This document shows, in pieces, positions 1 to 9,506 of a stretch of DNA of 64,000 bases. A program made the position numbers and the translations under genes. The notes beneath the pieces were generated by a model, which was not told where the DNA came from, did not search any database, and saw nothing but the letters and a program-made list of their open reading frames with translations. The DNA lies in the NCBI GenBank assembly GCA_027214255.1, contig JAPWHL010000018.1, positions 21,936-85,935 of the forward strand, read 5' to 3'. Numbering within the stretch: the first letter of the stretch is position 1; every line of letters begins with the position of its first letter. This DNA comes from Roseovarius aestuarii (GTDB lineage Bacteria; Pseudomonadota; Alphaproteobacteria; Rhodobacterales; Rhodobacteraceae).

Positions 1-805
1 CACGGCTCGGGTTCTGCTCGAACGCGACGGCACGCCCCCCGGACAGGCACCATTCCACTGCGATCGACCCTGATCCGGCTCCGATATCCCACAACGTTTC
101 CCCCACACGTGGCGCGAGCGCCGAAAGCGTCAGAGCGCGAACCGGACGTTTTGTTATCTGGCCATCATGGGTGAAACATGTATCCGACAAACCCGACGCG
201 CGCGACAAACCGACGTTACCAGGCAGTTCGATAGCCACGGCAACCGGGGATAAAACATCCGTCAGATCAAATACTTCTGCTGTGGTCTGACGTACCCTTT
301 GATCCGCGCCCCCCATCGCCTGCATGACCCACAGCCGAGCCGCACCAGCGCCTTGCGCTGTCAACCACGCGGCAAGCTGCGCGGGCGCTTCACCATCACG
401 GACAAGACAGATCAGCCGGGCATAAGGAGCCAGAACGGCGCGCAATCGCGCAAAAGGTGCGGCATGCAGCCCATGACAGGTAATGTCTTCCATTCGCCAG
501 CCCAGTCGCGCCGCAACCAGCGAAAACGTCGACGGTGCGGGCAAGGCCTGCCATTCATTTGAATCAAGATGGCTGGACAGACTACCGCCCACACCGAACC
601 AAAACGGATCCCCCGAAGCCAAGATGGCAGTTGGCCGCCCACGGCACGCCAGAACCTCTTCCACGGAAAACGGAACAGGCCAAGCGCGCCCGCGCGCGCC
701 CACATCGGCCAGTGCAAGATGGCGCGGGCCGCCAAACACAGCCTCGGCCCTGTCCAGTGCGACACGGCTTGCCGGGGGCAGTTCGGCTACGCTATGGTCC
801 GACAT
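1..805 (-). CDS. cobL: Precorrin-6Y C5,15-methyltransferase (decarboxylating), partial at left edge
   Basis: CobL methylates precorrin-6Y at C5 and C15 and decarboxylates it, using SAM, in aerobic cobalamin synthesis. The complement reads an uninterrupted protein: FGGPRHL near residue 24, SGDPFWFG near 64 (tetrapyrrole methylase domain), then a second SAM-binding motif DIGAGSGSIAVEW close to the window edge, where the second (CbiT-like) domain begins. About 268 residues are present and the C-terminus lies outside. The only ATG is at 805, but the reading frame continues upstream as KPWLTLIG, which resembles the usual CobL N-terminus, so the real start may be TTG (814) or a rarer codon near 832. 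It is divergent from cobK with almost no spacer. Identification is firm; the start is not. Confidence 0.9.
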   Translation of the reverse strand, partial: MSDHSVAELPPASRVALDRAEAVFGGPRHLALADVGARGRAWPVPFSVEEVLACRGRPTAILASGDPFWFGVGGSLSSHLDSNEWQALPAPSTFSLVAARLGWRMEDITCHGLHAAPFARLRAVLAPYARLICLVRDGEAPAQLAAWLTAQGAGAARLWVMQAMGGADQRVRQTTAEVFDLTDVLSPVAVAIELPGNVGLSRASGLSDTCFTHDGQITKRPVRALTLSALAPRVGETLWDIGAGSGSIAVEWCLSGGRAVAFEQNPSR

Positions 806-830
806 TCCGATCAATGTAAGCCAAGGTTTA

Positions 831-1580
831 ATGATGACGCGCGTCCTTCTTCTGGGTGGTACGACCGAGGCAAGCGCCATGGCCCGGCGCCTGTCGCAGG
901 TGGGAACCGACGCGGTGTTTTCCTATGCGGGCCGAACCCGTGCCCCCGCTGAACAACCACTGCCCACGCGCATCGGCGGCTTTGGTGGTGTTGCCGGGTT
1001 GGTATCCTACCTCAGGGCTCAGAACATCAGCCACGTGATCGACGCAACGCACCCGTTCGCGGCAGGCATGAGCAGAAATGCTGCCACCGCCTGCGCCGAA
1101 ACCGGCACCCGGCTGATCCGTCTGGAGCGCGCGCCATGGGTGGCTGGTGCTGGGGACAACTGGACCACGGTAGACAGTCTCCAAGACATGCCTGCCGCGC
1201 TGCCCGACACGCCCGCGCGGGTGTTTTTGGCAATTGGCAAACAACAAATCGCCCTGTTCAGTGCTAAGCCCCAACATCACTATGTCTTGCGGTTGGTGGA
1301 TGCGCCCGACGCTGCATTGCCGCTGCGCCACGCCACCGTTGTTCTGGCACGCGGCCCCTTCACGATCCAAGGCGACACCGCCCTGATGCGTGAACACCGG
1401 ATCACCCATGTTCTGGCAAAAAATGCCGGGGGCACTGGCGCACAAGCCAAGCTGGCAGCCGCGCGCGATCTGAACCTGCCCGTAATCATGGCCGACCGCC
1501 CCACCATAAGCAGCGCGGCACTGGACAGCGTCGATGCGGTGATGAACTGGCTCAGTCATTCGGAGCTACGCGGTGTGTAA
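831..1580 (+). CDS. cobK: Precorrin-6A reductase
   Basis: CobK reduces precorrin-6A to precorrin-6B with NADPH, the step before CobL. The 249-residue protein begins MMTRVLLLGGTTEAS, the family's dinucleotide-binding N-terminus, has DATHPFAAGMS near residue 69 and ends with a GGTGAQAKL segment typical of CobK/CbiJ. An open frame extends upstream to 483, but that part is antisense to cobL and is not family-like. ATG at 831 or 834 both fit; the AAGG at 823-826 is better spaced for 834. It is the only cob gene here on the plus strand. Its 3' end overlaps the convergent cobJ by 25 bases, so it needs its own promoter inside cobL. Confidence 0.92.
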   Translation: MMTRVLLLGGTTEASAMARRLSQVGTDAVFSYAGRTRAPAEQPLPTRIGGFGGVAGLVSYLRAQNISHVIDATHPFAAGMSRNAATACAETGTRLIRLERAPWVAGAGDNWTTVDSLQDMPAALPDTPARVFLAIGKQQIALFSAKPQHHYVLRLVDAPDAALPLRHATVVLARGPFTIQGDTALMREHRITHVLAKNAGGTGAQAKLAAARDLNLPVIMADRPTISSAALDSVDAVMNWLSHSELRGV

Positions 1581-2290
1581 ACATACCGTCCAATACGCCG
1601 TGTCGCAGAATTTCCCAGCAAGACAACAGTGCGCATATCGGCCATCTCGGGGCGCGCATCGCCCAATGTAACGGTGCGCAACGACTGTTCCGGTGTGCTG
1701 ACGGCGCGGGCGAAAATAATCAGACGGTCCGGCCCACATTCCTGACGCAGAATTTCAAGCGCATCGGCAAACTGATGTGGGCGGGACTTGGAACGCGGAT
1801 TGTAAAAGGCCATCGCAAAATCCGCGCGCGCCGCCAGACGCAAGCGGTGCTCGACCGTCGCCCACGGTTTAAGATTGTCGCTTAGGTTGATGGTACAAAA
1901 ATCGTGTCCCAAGGGCGCGCCAATGGCAGCAGCAGCAGCCAGCATTGCGGTGATGCCGGGCAGGACACGGATATCAACGCCCTCGTGTTCGGGATGCTTT
2001 TCTAACCCTTCAAAAACAGCCGAAGCCATGGCGAAAACACCGGGATCACCCGAAGACACAACAACCACACGCGCGCCTTGCGCAGCCAATTGCAAGGCAT
2101 GGGCGGCGCGGTCCAGCTCAACCCGGTTGTCACTAGGGTGCAATGTCAGACCGTCCCGCGGCGCAACCCGCGCGACATATGGGATATAGCCGATCACATC
2201 CGTCGCCTGCGCCAGCGCGGCGCTAACTTCGGGTGTCACGAGGTCTTCGCGCCCCGGTCCCAGCCCTACAATCGCAATCCAACCGGTCAT
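1556..2290 (-). CDS. cobJ: Precorrin-3B C17-methyltransferase
   Basis: CobJ methylates precorrin-3B at C17 with ring contraction, giving precorrin-4. The 244-residue product starts MTGWIAIVGLGPGRED, the glycine-rich start of the tetrapyrrole methylase family, followed by GYIPYV near residue 36, SSGDPGVFAMAS near 80 and FYNPRSK near 162. The start at 2290 is chosen because it begins the family domain and overlaps the end of cobI by four bases (ATGA), a sign of translational coupling; the longer frame to 2350 lies inside cobI. It is the last gene of the minus-strand cob operon before the oppositely oriented cobK. Confidence 0.94.
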   Translation of the reverse strand: MTGWIAIVGLGPGREDLVTPEVSAALAQATDVIGYIPYVARVAPRDGLTLHPSDNRVELDRAAHALQLAAQGARVVVVSSGDPGVFAMASAVFEGLEKHPEHEGVDIRVLPGITAMLAAAAAIGAPLGHDFCTINLSDNLKPWATVEHRLRLAARADFAMAFYNPRSKSRPHQFADALEILRQECGPDRLIIFARAVSTPEQSLRTVTLGDARPEMADMRTVVLLGNSATRRIGRYVYTPRSSE

Positions 2291-3018
2291 GCTGTGGCCT
2301 CGGGCCTGCGGCCTTGACCATGCACCAAGACAATCGCGAAATATGGGCAATCAGCGTCATCCACTTGGGACAGCCTCGCGATCCGCTGGCCCGGCATCGT
2401 TCCTTTTTCCACCAACCACGCATCGTCCAGCCGCCCGGTCGCGATCAGCGCACGGCGTACAGCAGGCAAATTGCGCCCGGTTTTCATCACCACAAGGGCA
2501 TCCGCGCGGCCCATGTGCTGAATCAGGTCGACCTCGGGCAAAGTGCCCATCAACACGGTCAGAACATCATCGCCCCACGTGAAGGGTGCATCCAACGCAT
2601 TCCAGCAGCCAACCATCCCCGGAATTGCGGGCAGGACTTCGACCTCGGCGTGGCCCTGCAAACGCGTGTGCAGGTGCATGAACGACCCGTAGAAAAACGG
2701 ATCGCCCTCACAAAGGACAACAACGTCATGCTCGCGCGACAACTTCGCCAGACGGTGTGCCCACTCGGCGTAGAAATCGACCATCTGGGCCCGATATTCT
2801 GGTGAGTCGAAATGCAGTTCAGTGGTGACGGGATATTCCATCGCATATTCGACCACGTCGTCGCGCAACATACCGTTCACGATACTGCGGGCCTGCCCCG
2901 CACGGCCTTTCTTTCGGAAATATGCAATGTGGCGTGCAGCACGAATGGCGCGGTCTGACTTGACGCTCATCAGTTCGGGATCACCGGGGCCAAGGCCCGC
3001 GCAAACTATTTTCCCCAT
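2287..3018 (-). CDS. cobI: Precorrin-2 C20-methyltransferase
   Basis: CobI transfers a methyl group from SAM to C20 of precorrin-2, committing the tetrapyrrole to corrin synthesis. The 243-residue protein begins MGKIVCAGLGPGDPELMSVKS, with the usual GxGPGDPEL motif, then YFRKKGRAG near residue 34 and CEGDPFFYGSF near 103. Length and motifs fit the family. It sits one base downstream of cobH and overlaps cobJ by four bases, so it is part of one polycistronic message. Confidence 0.95.
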   Translation of the reverse strand: MGKIVCAGLGPGDPELMSVKSDRAIRAARHIAYFRKKGRAGQARSIVNGMLRDDVVEYAMEYPVTTELHFDSPEYRAQMVDFYAEWAHRLAKLSREHDVVVLCEGDPFFYGSFMHLHTRLQGHAEVEVLPAIPGMVGCWNALDAPFTWGDDVLTVLMGTLPEVDLIQHMGRADALVVMKTGRNLPAVRRALIATGRLDDAWLVEKGTMPGQRIARLSQVDDADCPYFAIVLVHGQGRRPEATA

Positions 3019-3019
3019 G

Positions 3020-3649
3020 TCACTCCACCCTGCTTGCTAGGGCGTTGACCGCCGCCACGGTTATCGCCGATCCACCCAGCCGCCCGGCAACGATCATCGA
3101 CGGAACAGGCAAATCCTCCATCAACGCGTTTTTGGATTCAGCCGCCCCTATAAACCCGACCGGGCAGCCAATAATGGCCGCAGGACGCGGACAGTCTGGG
3201 TCGTGCAACATATTCAGCAGGTGAAACAGCGCAGTAGGTGCATTGCCGATTGCCACCACCGCGCCTTGCAAATGTGGGCGCCACAGCTCTAGCGCGGCGG
3301 CGGAGCGGGTATTGCCCATATCTGCGGCCAACTGCGGCACCTTTGGGTCACGCAGGGTACAGATCACGTCGTTTTCACGGGGCAGACGTTTACGGGTGAT
3401 CCCCTCGGAAACCATATATGCGTCGCATAGGATCGGTGCCCCGTCTTCCAACGCAGCCCGCGCAGCAATTGCCATCCCCGGTGAGAACCTGATGTGCTGT
3501 TCCAGCCCAACCATACCCGCCGCGTGAATCATTCGCACCGCCACGATTTCCTCCTCAGGAGAAAAGCAGGACAGAGCGGCCTCGGCGCGGATAGTGGCAA
3601 AGGATTGGCGATAGATCTCGGCGCCATCTGTGATGTAGGTATGCGGCAT
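3020..3649 (-). CDS. cobH: Precorrin-8X methylmutase
   Basis: CobH moves the C11 methyl of precorrin-8X to C12, forming hydrogenobyrinic acid. The 209-residue protein begins MPHTYITDGAEIYRQSF, matching the family start, with the catalytic-region histidine in RMIHAAGMV near residue 41 and GNAPTALFHLL near 136. I use ATG 3649, which shares one base with the cobG stop (TGATG) and has AAGGTG upstream; a TTG one codon earlier is also open. It is tightly packed between cobG and cobI. Confidence 0.95.
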   Translation of the reverse strand: MPHTYITDGAEIYRQSFATIRAEAALSCFSPEEEIVAVRMIHAAGMVGLEQHIRFSPGMAIAARAALEDGAPILCDAYMVSEGITRKRLPRENDVICTLRDPKVPQLAADMGNTRSAAALELWRPHLQGAVVAIGNAPTALFHLLNMLHDPDCPRPAAIIGCPVGFIGAAESKNALMEDLPVPSMIVAGRLGGSAITVAAVNALASRVE

Positions 3650-4782
3650 CAATGCACCTTTTTCAGAAAATCAGGAAGGTCTCTGGCGCTCAGGCCAGTA
3701 TGTTCAGGCGTGGCATCGGCGGTGCCGTCACGGATCAGGTCAAACCCCGCCGAAGTGGCTGTCATCGTAAAGTTAGCCGCGCGCGGAAATGCACAGCCCT
3801 TGGCGCAGCCGGATACGTGCAGGGTTTGCCCCACGGGCACATGCTTGGCCAAGTCGCGGGCCAGATCACGGGTTCCGGCGTGCCCCTGCGTGCAGCCCGG
3901 CGCACCAATACAGGCCATAACGCGCAGCATCGGGTCAGCAGGCGAGCAGATCAGGCTGGCACGCCTTGGCAGGGAGGTCGCCCCTTCAATCAACAGCATT
4001 CGCCACGGCGTCACACGCAGTGCGCCCAGTCCCGCGATGTCCGACAAAGTGGCTGCGTCTAACTGACCAAACGCGGTCGCGACCAATACGCCAGCGGGAT
4101 AAATCCCCGGTTCTGGAACTGACGCAACTGATTGTCGCGCGATGTCGAACCCGTCGGGCAATGGTGTGCCCTTGTCCAAAATGCGCGACATTCGCGTACC
4201 ATGTTCAAGGCTCCAACGGGCAAGGCTCAACATCTGGGGCACAGCGGTGTCATGGCTGACTGGTTTGCCCAGAAAATACCCGGCTGCACATAACAACAAC
4301 GTCCCATCTGCGGCGCGTTCCAGCCGAACATCGCCTGGTGCGTCTTGTAAAACCGGCTTCGCGCCAAGATCGACAGCATAGCCAAATTTTGCACTGACGT
4401 CAGGCGCATCTGGCCTCGCAAGCATCGAAGAAAGCTGTGCGGCAATGACCCCACTTGCGTCATCGGCGGATCGAAAGGGCGTGACCAGAATGTTTCGACG
4501 GCTTTCAACCACGCGATCAGGGTCGATCAAGCCCAACGAACGCAGCCCATCAATCAGCGCCTCATACCGGTTTTTCGCTATGCCGCGAAGCTGCACGTTT
4601 GCGCGGTTCGACAGATCAATGATCCCGTTGCCAAAGCGATCTGCCAGCGCCGCGATTCCCGCCGTCTGGCGTTGATCCAATCGCCCGGCAGGGGGGCGAA
4701 TGCGCACAATAAGCCCATCACCGGACATCATCGGGCGCAGCGCACCCGGACACCAACCTTTGATCTTCACCGCGCCGCTCAT
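3649..4782 (-). CDS. cobG: Precorrin-3B synthase
   Basis: CobG is the oxygen-dependent iron-sulfur monooxygenase that turns precorrin-3A into precorrin-3B, the hallmark of the aerobic cobalamin route. The 377-residue product begins MSGAVKIKGWCPGALRPM and is a nitrite/sulfite-reductase-like protein: RPPAGRLDQRQ near residue 30 and, in the C-terminal third, CIGAPGC followed by SGCAKGC, the four cysteines expected to hold the [4Fe-4S] cluster. The start at 4782 overlaps the cobN stop by four bases (ATGA); the longer frame to 4830 would lie in cobN. Its presence implies an aerobic organism. Confidence 0.93.
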   Translation of the reverse strand: MSGAVKIKGWCPGALRPMMSGDGLIVRIRPPAGRLDQRQTAGIAALADRFGNGIIDLSNRANVQLRGIAKNRYEALIDGLRSLGLIDPDRVVESRRNILVTPFRSADDASGVIAAQLSSMLARPDAPDVSAKFGYAVDLGAKPVLQDAPGDVRLERAADGTLLLCAAGYFLGKPVSHDTAVPQMLSLARWSLEHGTRMSRILDKGTPLPDGFDIARQSVASVPEPGIYPAGVLVATAFGQLDAATLSDIAGLGALRVTPWRMLLIEGATSLPRRASLICSPADPMLRVMACIGAPGCTQGHAGTRDLARDLAKHVPVGQTLHVSGCAKGCAFPRAANFTMTATSAGFDLIRDGTADATPEHTGLSARDLPDFLKKVH

Positions 4783-7700
4783 TGCATACCATCCAACGCG
4801 GCGGTGATCGAATTGCGTCGTGTGACCCACAGACCGGCATCGCGCAGCGCGGCAAAGCGATTACGCATGGCCTCCAGTGCGGCGGGATTCTCGGTGGCCA
4901 TAAAATCGACCAGATCGTCCCGCCCCAGCGTCGCGTCATAATAAAGATCAATCAAATGTGCGGGCACCTCCCGCGTCAGATGCGCGAATGCAGCCAGATT
5001 ATCCAGCGTTGCGGCCACCTCGGCCGCGCCGCGAAAACCGTGGCGCATCATACCGCTGGCCCAGTCAGGGTTGGCGGCGCGGGCACGCACAACGCGCGCG
5101 ATCTCTTCAGGGATGGTGCGCGCACGCGGGGTTCCCGCGCGGGTATGATCAACGTGATACATCGCCGGTTGCGCGGCCCCCAGATGGGCCATAGCGGCGG
5201 CGAACCCGCCTTCGTGGCTTGCATAGTCTGACGCCAACAACAGATCGCTTTCCATCAAGTCCTGCACATGGGCAAACCCGTCTGCCTTGTGCAATTGGGC
5301 CTCCAGCGCAGCACGATCCCGGTGCGCCGTGCCATTCACGTCAATCGCCCATTCCGACCCGGTCAACCACGCCTGTCCAGCCGCGTCGCGCCCTGCATCC
5401 GAATAATCCTGCAACACACTTTCGATATTGACCCCGTACAGCCCCGGCTTTGGCCCGAAAACGCGAGGCGTCCGGGACAGATACGGGTTCATGTCAGCCG
5501 CCTCGTTGCGCAGAGACAACGCGGCGGCCCCTGCCTCAAAAACTTGCGCAAGCGTGGGGAAAATATCGCGAAACAGACCTGAAACGCGCAGCGTCACATC
5601 GATGCGAGGGCGATCCAGCAAGGCAAGAGGCACCACCTCGAACCCCGATACGCGATCTGATCCTTCGTTCCATGTAGGGGCCAGTCCGGCAAGGTGCATC
5701 GCCATCGCGACCTCTTCGCCAGCGGTGCGCATGGTTGCTGACCCCCATAGGTCAATCACCAGCCCCTTTGGCCAATCACCCTTGTCTTGCAGATGGCGGC
5801 GCAACAGTTCTTCGGCCAATTTGACGCCTTGGGCATGCGCCGCGCGTGACGGCACCGCGCGTGGATCGACAGAATACAGGTTGCGTCCCGTTGGCAGGAC
5901 ATCCGCACGCCCACGGTACGGCGATCCAGAAGGCCCCGCAGGAACGCGCCGACCGTCCAACGCCGCCAGAAGGCCCTGATTTTCGCCCTCGCCAGCGCCG
6001 AAAACATGTAATCCGTCGCCGTACTGGCTTTCTTTGATGTCACACACGTAACGGTCGATACGCGTCATTGCCTCGGCGGCTGATGCCGCGTGATCAATGC
6101 CCAGATCAGCCTCGACGCCAGCCGCCTGCGCTTCGGAGCGGATCATCCCAATCAGACGGTCGCGCCGCGCGACATCCAGCCCATCCGCCGACGAATACTC
6201 ATCCAGCAGGCCCTCAAGACGCAGTAGCCCGTCGGGAACCACCGCCTCTTTCATGGGCGGTGGTAGATGGCCCAGTGTTACGGCCCCGATCCGACGCTTG
6301 GCCTGTGCGGCCTCACCGGGGTCGTTGACAATGAAGGGATAGACAACCGGCATCGAGCCAATCAGCGTCTCGGGCCAGCATTGCTCGGACAAGGCCACGG
6401 ACTTGCCCGGTAACCATTCCAATGTCCCGTGTGCCCCAATGTGAACCAGCGCGTGATGCCCTTGGGCGCGCAGCCAAAGGTAGAAGGCAACATATGAATG
6501 ACGCGGCACCCGCGCCAGATCGTGATAGTCACTGTCCCGCGCATCAACTGCACCGCGTTCGGGCTGCAAGGCAACCAGCGCGTTACCACAGGTTCGCGCG
6601 GCAAACTGAAACGCTCCGTCCCTAACCAGCGGATCATCTTCGGCCCGACCCCACACCCTGTCCAAATCATCGCGCAATTGTTGCGGCAAAGCCGCCAGCG
6701 CAGATCTGTAGTCATCCAGCGACCAAGGGATCGTTTCGTCCGCCAACGCCCGGCCAAAGCCCGCGCTACGCTGGACGGCATATCCCGCATCCCCCAAAGT
6801 GTTCAGCATATCTTCGACCGAAGCCAGCGCATCCAGCCCGACAGCATGGGCCAACTGATCGCTTCGCCCCGGATATGTTGACAGGATCAAAACCAGCTTG
6901 CGCTGTGTTACCGGGGTTTTGGCAAGACGGTGCCATGCCAAAACACGATCCGCAACCACCCCAATCCGAACTTCATCAGCGCAATGGGCAAACCGTGAAA
7001 ATTCTAGGTCGGGGTCTTTTTTATCCGGTGCCTTAAAACTGACTACACCTGCAAAAATACGCCCGTCCACCTCGGGCATGACAACGTGCATGACAAGATC
7101 GGCAGGGGACAAGCCGCGCTCGCTTGTGGCCCAGTCCTTGCGCTGCGCAGTCGAAAGAGCAACCTGAAACACAGGACACCCCACCGCGTCCAAGGGCGTC
7201 GCTCCATCCTCACCCCGCCCCGAAAATGCGGTTGCATTCACGATTGCAACAGGGGCAAGCCGTGCCAGCGCATCGTCCAGAAACACCCGTGCACTGTCTG
7301 CTTTAAGGGACGGTACAAACACGCCAACGGCGTTGAATCCGCGCGCACGCAAGGCATCAAGCAATGCATCCACAGGGGCCGTATCCGCAGCCATCAGATA
7401 GCTGCGATAGAAGGTGACGACGACGACATCGCCGCCTGCACCAGCCGCTTTGGTAACATCAACGAAAGGAATTGCACCTGTTTCGGGGTCATAAAAACCG
7501 CACTCTGGCACGGTTTTCGCCCCAAGCACCGGGCCTGCGTAGAACCCCGCAGCCAATGCGAGTTGCGCCAAGGCCGCCTGAGCAGCAACCGCACCGCCCG
7601 TATCGCAAAGATGCGACAACCGCCGTAACGTCGAGACAGGCAGCGTCGAATGCGCGTCCAGACCGGGGTCTTCACGGCCATCGGCGGGCAGGATCGCCAG

Positions 7701-8039
7701 CGCAATGTTGTGGCGACGGGCGAAATCCTGCACCTGCATGACTCCGTAAGGCCAATAGTTTTCGCCCCCGATCAACCGGATCAGAATCCCCTTGGCCCCA
7801 GTCAGTGTCGTCTCGACGTAATTGTCCACCGATGCGGGGTGACGCAACGCCACAAGATTACACAGCCGTAAGGTTGGCAGATCACCCTGCGGCCCGCCGC
7901 CCCTGTGCCACCCTGCCGCAAACGCACCGAGATCGCTGTCAGAAAAAGATAACACGACGAGATCCGCAGGCGTCTGGCCGGGATCATACGGAGCGTCCGT
8001 ATCCTCCAATCCATGACTCTCGCGGAAAACAACGTGCAT
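4779..8039 (-). CDS. cobN: Cobaltochelatase subunit CobN
   Basis: CobN is the large subunit of the ATP-dependent cobaltochelatase CobNST that inserts cobalt into hydrogenobyrinic acid a,c-diamide. At 1086 residues it is the largest gene here. It shows the CobN/magnesium-chelatase-H features IGAHGTLEWLPGKS and YPFIVNDPGEAAQAKRR in the centre and a family-like C-terminus (FRGAAEVAATLDNL, FMATENPAAL). The start MHVVFRESHGLED at 8039 lies four bases downstream of the cobW stop. The partner genes cobS and cobT are not in the window. The neighbouring cobW suggests coupled cobalt delivery. Confidence 0.95.
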   Translation of the reverse strand: MHVVFRESHGLEDTDAPYDPGQTPADLVVLSFSDSDLGAFAAGWHRGGGPQGDLPTLRLCNLVALRHPASVDNYVETTLTGAKGILIRLIGGENYWPYGVMQVQDFARRHNIALAILPADGREDPGLDAHSTLPVSTLRRLSHLCDTGGAVAAQAALAQLALAAGFYAGPVLGAKTVPECGFYDPETGAIPFVDVTKAAGAGGDVVVVTFYRSYLMAADTAPVDALLDALRARGFNAVGVFVPSLKADSARVFLDDALARLAPVAIVNATAFSGRGEDGATPLDAVGCPVFQVALSTAQRKDWATSERGLSPADLVMHVVMPEVDGRIFAGVVSFKAPDKKDPDLEFSRFAHCADEVRIGVVADRVLAWHRLAKTPVTQRKLVLILSTYPGRSDQLAHAVGLDALASVEDMLNTLGDAGYAVQRSAGFGRALADETIPWSLDDYRSALAALPQQLRDDLDRVWGRAEDDPLVRDGAFQFAARTCGNALVALQPERGAVDARDSDYHDLARVPRHSYVAFYLWLRAQGHHALVHIGAHGTLEWLPGKSVALSEQCWPETLIGSMPVVYPFIVNDPGEAAQAKRRIGAVTLGHLPPPMKEAVVPDGLLRLEGLLDEYSSADGLDVARRDRLIGMIRSEAQAAGVEADLGIDHAASAAEAMTRIDRYVCDIKESQYGDGLHVFGAGEGENQGLLAALDGRRVPAGPSGSPYRGRADVLPTGRNLYSVDPRAVPSRAAHAQGVKLAEELLRRHLQDKGDWPKGLVIDLWGSATMRTAGEEVAMAMHLAGLAPTWNEGSDRVSGFEVVPLALLDRPRIDVTLRVSGLFRDIFPTLAQVFEAGAAALSLRNEAADMNPYLSRTPRVFGPKPGLYGVNIESVLQDYSDAGRDAAGQAWLTGSEWAIDVNGTAHRDRAALEAQLHKADGFAHVQDLMESDLLLASDYASHEGGFAAAMAHLGAAQPAMYHVDHTRAGTPRARTIPEEIARVVRARAANPDWASGMMRHGFRGAAEVAATLDNLAAFAHLTREVPAHLIDLYYDATLGRDDLVDFMATENPAALEAMRNRFAALRDAGLWVTRRNSITAALDGMQ

Positions 8040-8043
8040 GAGG

Positions 8044-9078
8044 TCAGGCCCCCAACAACGTACGGATTTTGTCGCCGTCGATGTGATCATGTTCCGCAAT
8101 GACAACCAAGTGGCCCGCACGCTGTCCTGCGCCCCAAGGTCGGTCGAACTGGTGCCGCACGCGTGCGCCCACCGCCTGCACCAGCAGACGCATCGGCTTG
8201 CCCGTTACCGCAACATAGCCTTTGACCCGCAAAATGTGCTGTTCATTTGCCAGCCGCTCGATTGCAGAGATCAACGCATCCACATCATCAATTTCAGGCA
8301 TCGCCACCACGACGGTTTCAAAATCATCATGTTCGTGGTCATCCGCCCCGTCATGATGCGACGGGCGCGCGGCCAGATCATCTTCGGCAGCAGCGTTCAG
8401 GCCCAATATGACCTTGGGATCAATCACGCCTTCGCTCATCTCGAGAATTGGTATTTTCCTTGGGCTCTCGGCCTCAATCACCTTGCGCGCCGCAGCAAGC
8501 CCATCGGCACCGGCCAAATCTGCCTTGGACATCAGAATGATATCCGCACATGAGATTTGATCCTCGAAAACCTCGGAAAGGGGCGTTTCATGGTCGAGAC
8601 TGTCATCCGCCAGACGCTGGGCATCCACCGCAGCCACATCAGCGGCAAACCGGCCCGCCGCTACGGCCTCGGCATCGGCCAGCGCAATCACCCCGTCAAC
8701 TGTGATCTTGGATCGGATCGCAGGCCAGTCAAACGCCTTCAGCAAAGGTTTTGGCAAGGCCAGCCCCGAGGTTTCGATCAGAATGTGATCAGGACGCACA
8801 GGCATCGCCATCAGCGCCTCAATCGTGGGAATGAAATCATCGGCCACGGTGCAACAAATACACCCATTGGCAAGCTCTACGATGTTTTCCGCCGGGCAAT
8901 CCTCGTCTGCGCAGGATTTCAAAATGTCACCATCCACGCCTACGGTGCCAAACTCATTCACCAGCACAGCAAGGCGACGTCCCTTTGAATGTGTCATCAA
9001 ATGGCGGATCAACGTGGTTTTACCAGATCCCAGAAAGCCGGTGATCACAGTAACGGGAATTTTGGCTAGATCAGTCAT
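8044..9078 (-). CDS. cobW: CobW GTP-binding metallochaperone
   Basis: CobW is a G3E-family GTPase thought to deliver cobalt to CobNST. The 344-residue protein begins MTDLAKIPVTVITGFLGSGK: P-loop GFLGSGKT near residue 15, the family metal motif CICC in NGCICCTV near 69, and MSKADLAGADG near 180 carrying the (T/S)KxD guanine-binding motif. After residue 235 there is a His/Asp-rich stretch (SHHDGADDHEHDD), a likely extra metal-binding loop. The start at 9078 overlaps the upstream DUF1636 gene by four bases. Position directly before cobN is the classic arrangement. Confidence 0.94.
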   Translation of the reverse strand: MTDLAKIPVTVITGFLGSGKTTLIRHLMTHSKGRRLAVLVNEFGTVGVDGDILKSCADEDCPAENIVELANGCICCTVADDFIPTIEALMAMPVRPDHILIETSGLALPKPLLKAFDWPAIRSKITVDGVIALADAEAVAAGRFAADVAAVDAQRLADDSLDHETPLSEVFEDQISCADIILMSKADLAGADGLAAARKVIEAESPRKIPILEMSEGVIDPKVILGLNAAAEDDLAARPSHHDGADDHEHDDFETVVVAMPEIDDVDALISAIERLANEQHILRVKGYVAVTGKPMRLLVQAVGARVRHQFDRPWGAGQRAGHLVVIAEHDHIDGDKIRTLLGA

Positions 9079-9437
9079 GTTGGCAGCTCCATAGGGGGGA
9101 TACGGGCAAGGCTTTGCTTGCGGAAAATCACCGGACGCTCGCGCCATGGCACAAGCCCGTCAGCGGTCGCAGCATAGGCGGCAGCCCCCGCAAGGATGTC
9201 CGCACAATCGGTGTCTTTCAGGCGGCCATAGACATAAGTCCATTTTCCCGGCGCAGACAGCGCAACAGACGCTCCTTGGGAACAGGCCGACAGGCATTCA
9301 ACAGGCACGATTTGTACGCCTTCGGGCGCGCCGGCCTCGGTCAATGCCGCATGCAGCAATGCGCCCGGTCGTGGCGCGCCTTCTTCCAGCACTTCACCCG
9401 CGCGGCAGGTTGTGCAGACATGCAAGGTTACGGTCAT
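9075..9437 (-). CDS. DUF1636 small metal/iron-sulfur-type protein
   Basis: This 120-residue protein begins MTVTLHVCTTCR and contains a second cysteine pair in VPVECLSACSQG near residue 49, the layout of the DUF1636 family, which has a thioredoxin-like [2Fe-2S]-ferredoxin appearance. Function is not established; these genes commonly sit next to cobW or cobalamin genes. The start at 9437 is supported by AAGGAGAG eight bases upstream; a nine-residue longer frame exists but places that ribosome-binding site inside the gene. It overlaps cobW by four bases. A role in cobalt handling or redox support is inference. Confidence 0.8.
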   Translation of the reverse strand: MTVTLHVCTTCRAGEVLEEGAPRPGALLHAALTEAGAPEGVQIVPVECLSACSQGASVALSAPGKWTYVYGRLKDTDCADILAGAAAYAATADGLVPWRERPVIFRKQSLARIPPMELPT

Positions 9438-9506
9438 TGGCAAGCTCTCCTTTTGGTGTTTCAAGGGCCCACACGAGGCCCCTAGTTTGTCATCAGACCA
9501 CGGTGA

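Noticed and set aside
412..765. 117-codon minus-strand frame opposite the start of the window
   Set aside because: It is out of frame with cobL on the same strand, and cobL gives a family match over the whole interval.
483..830. N-terminal extension of cobK
   Set aside because: The extension is antisense to cobL and Arg/Pro-rich; the CobK family begins at the MTRVLLLGG segment.
8038..8553. Long plus-strand frames opposite cobW and cobN
   Set aside because: They have shadow composition with many Arg, His and Pro residues; the minus strand encodes clear CobW and CobN.
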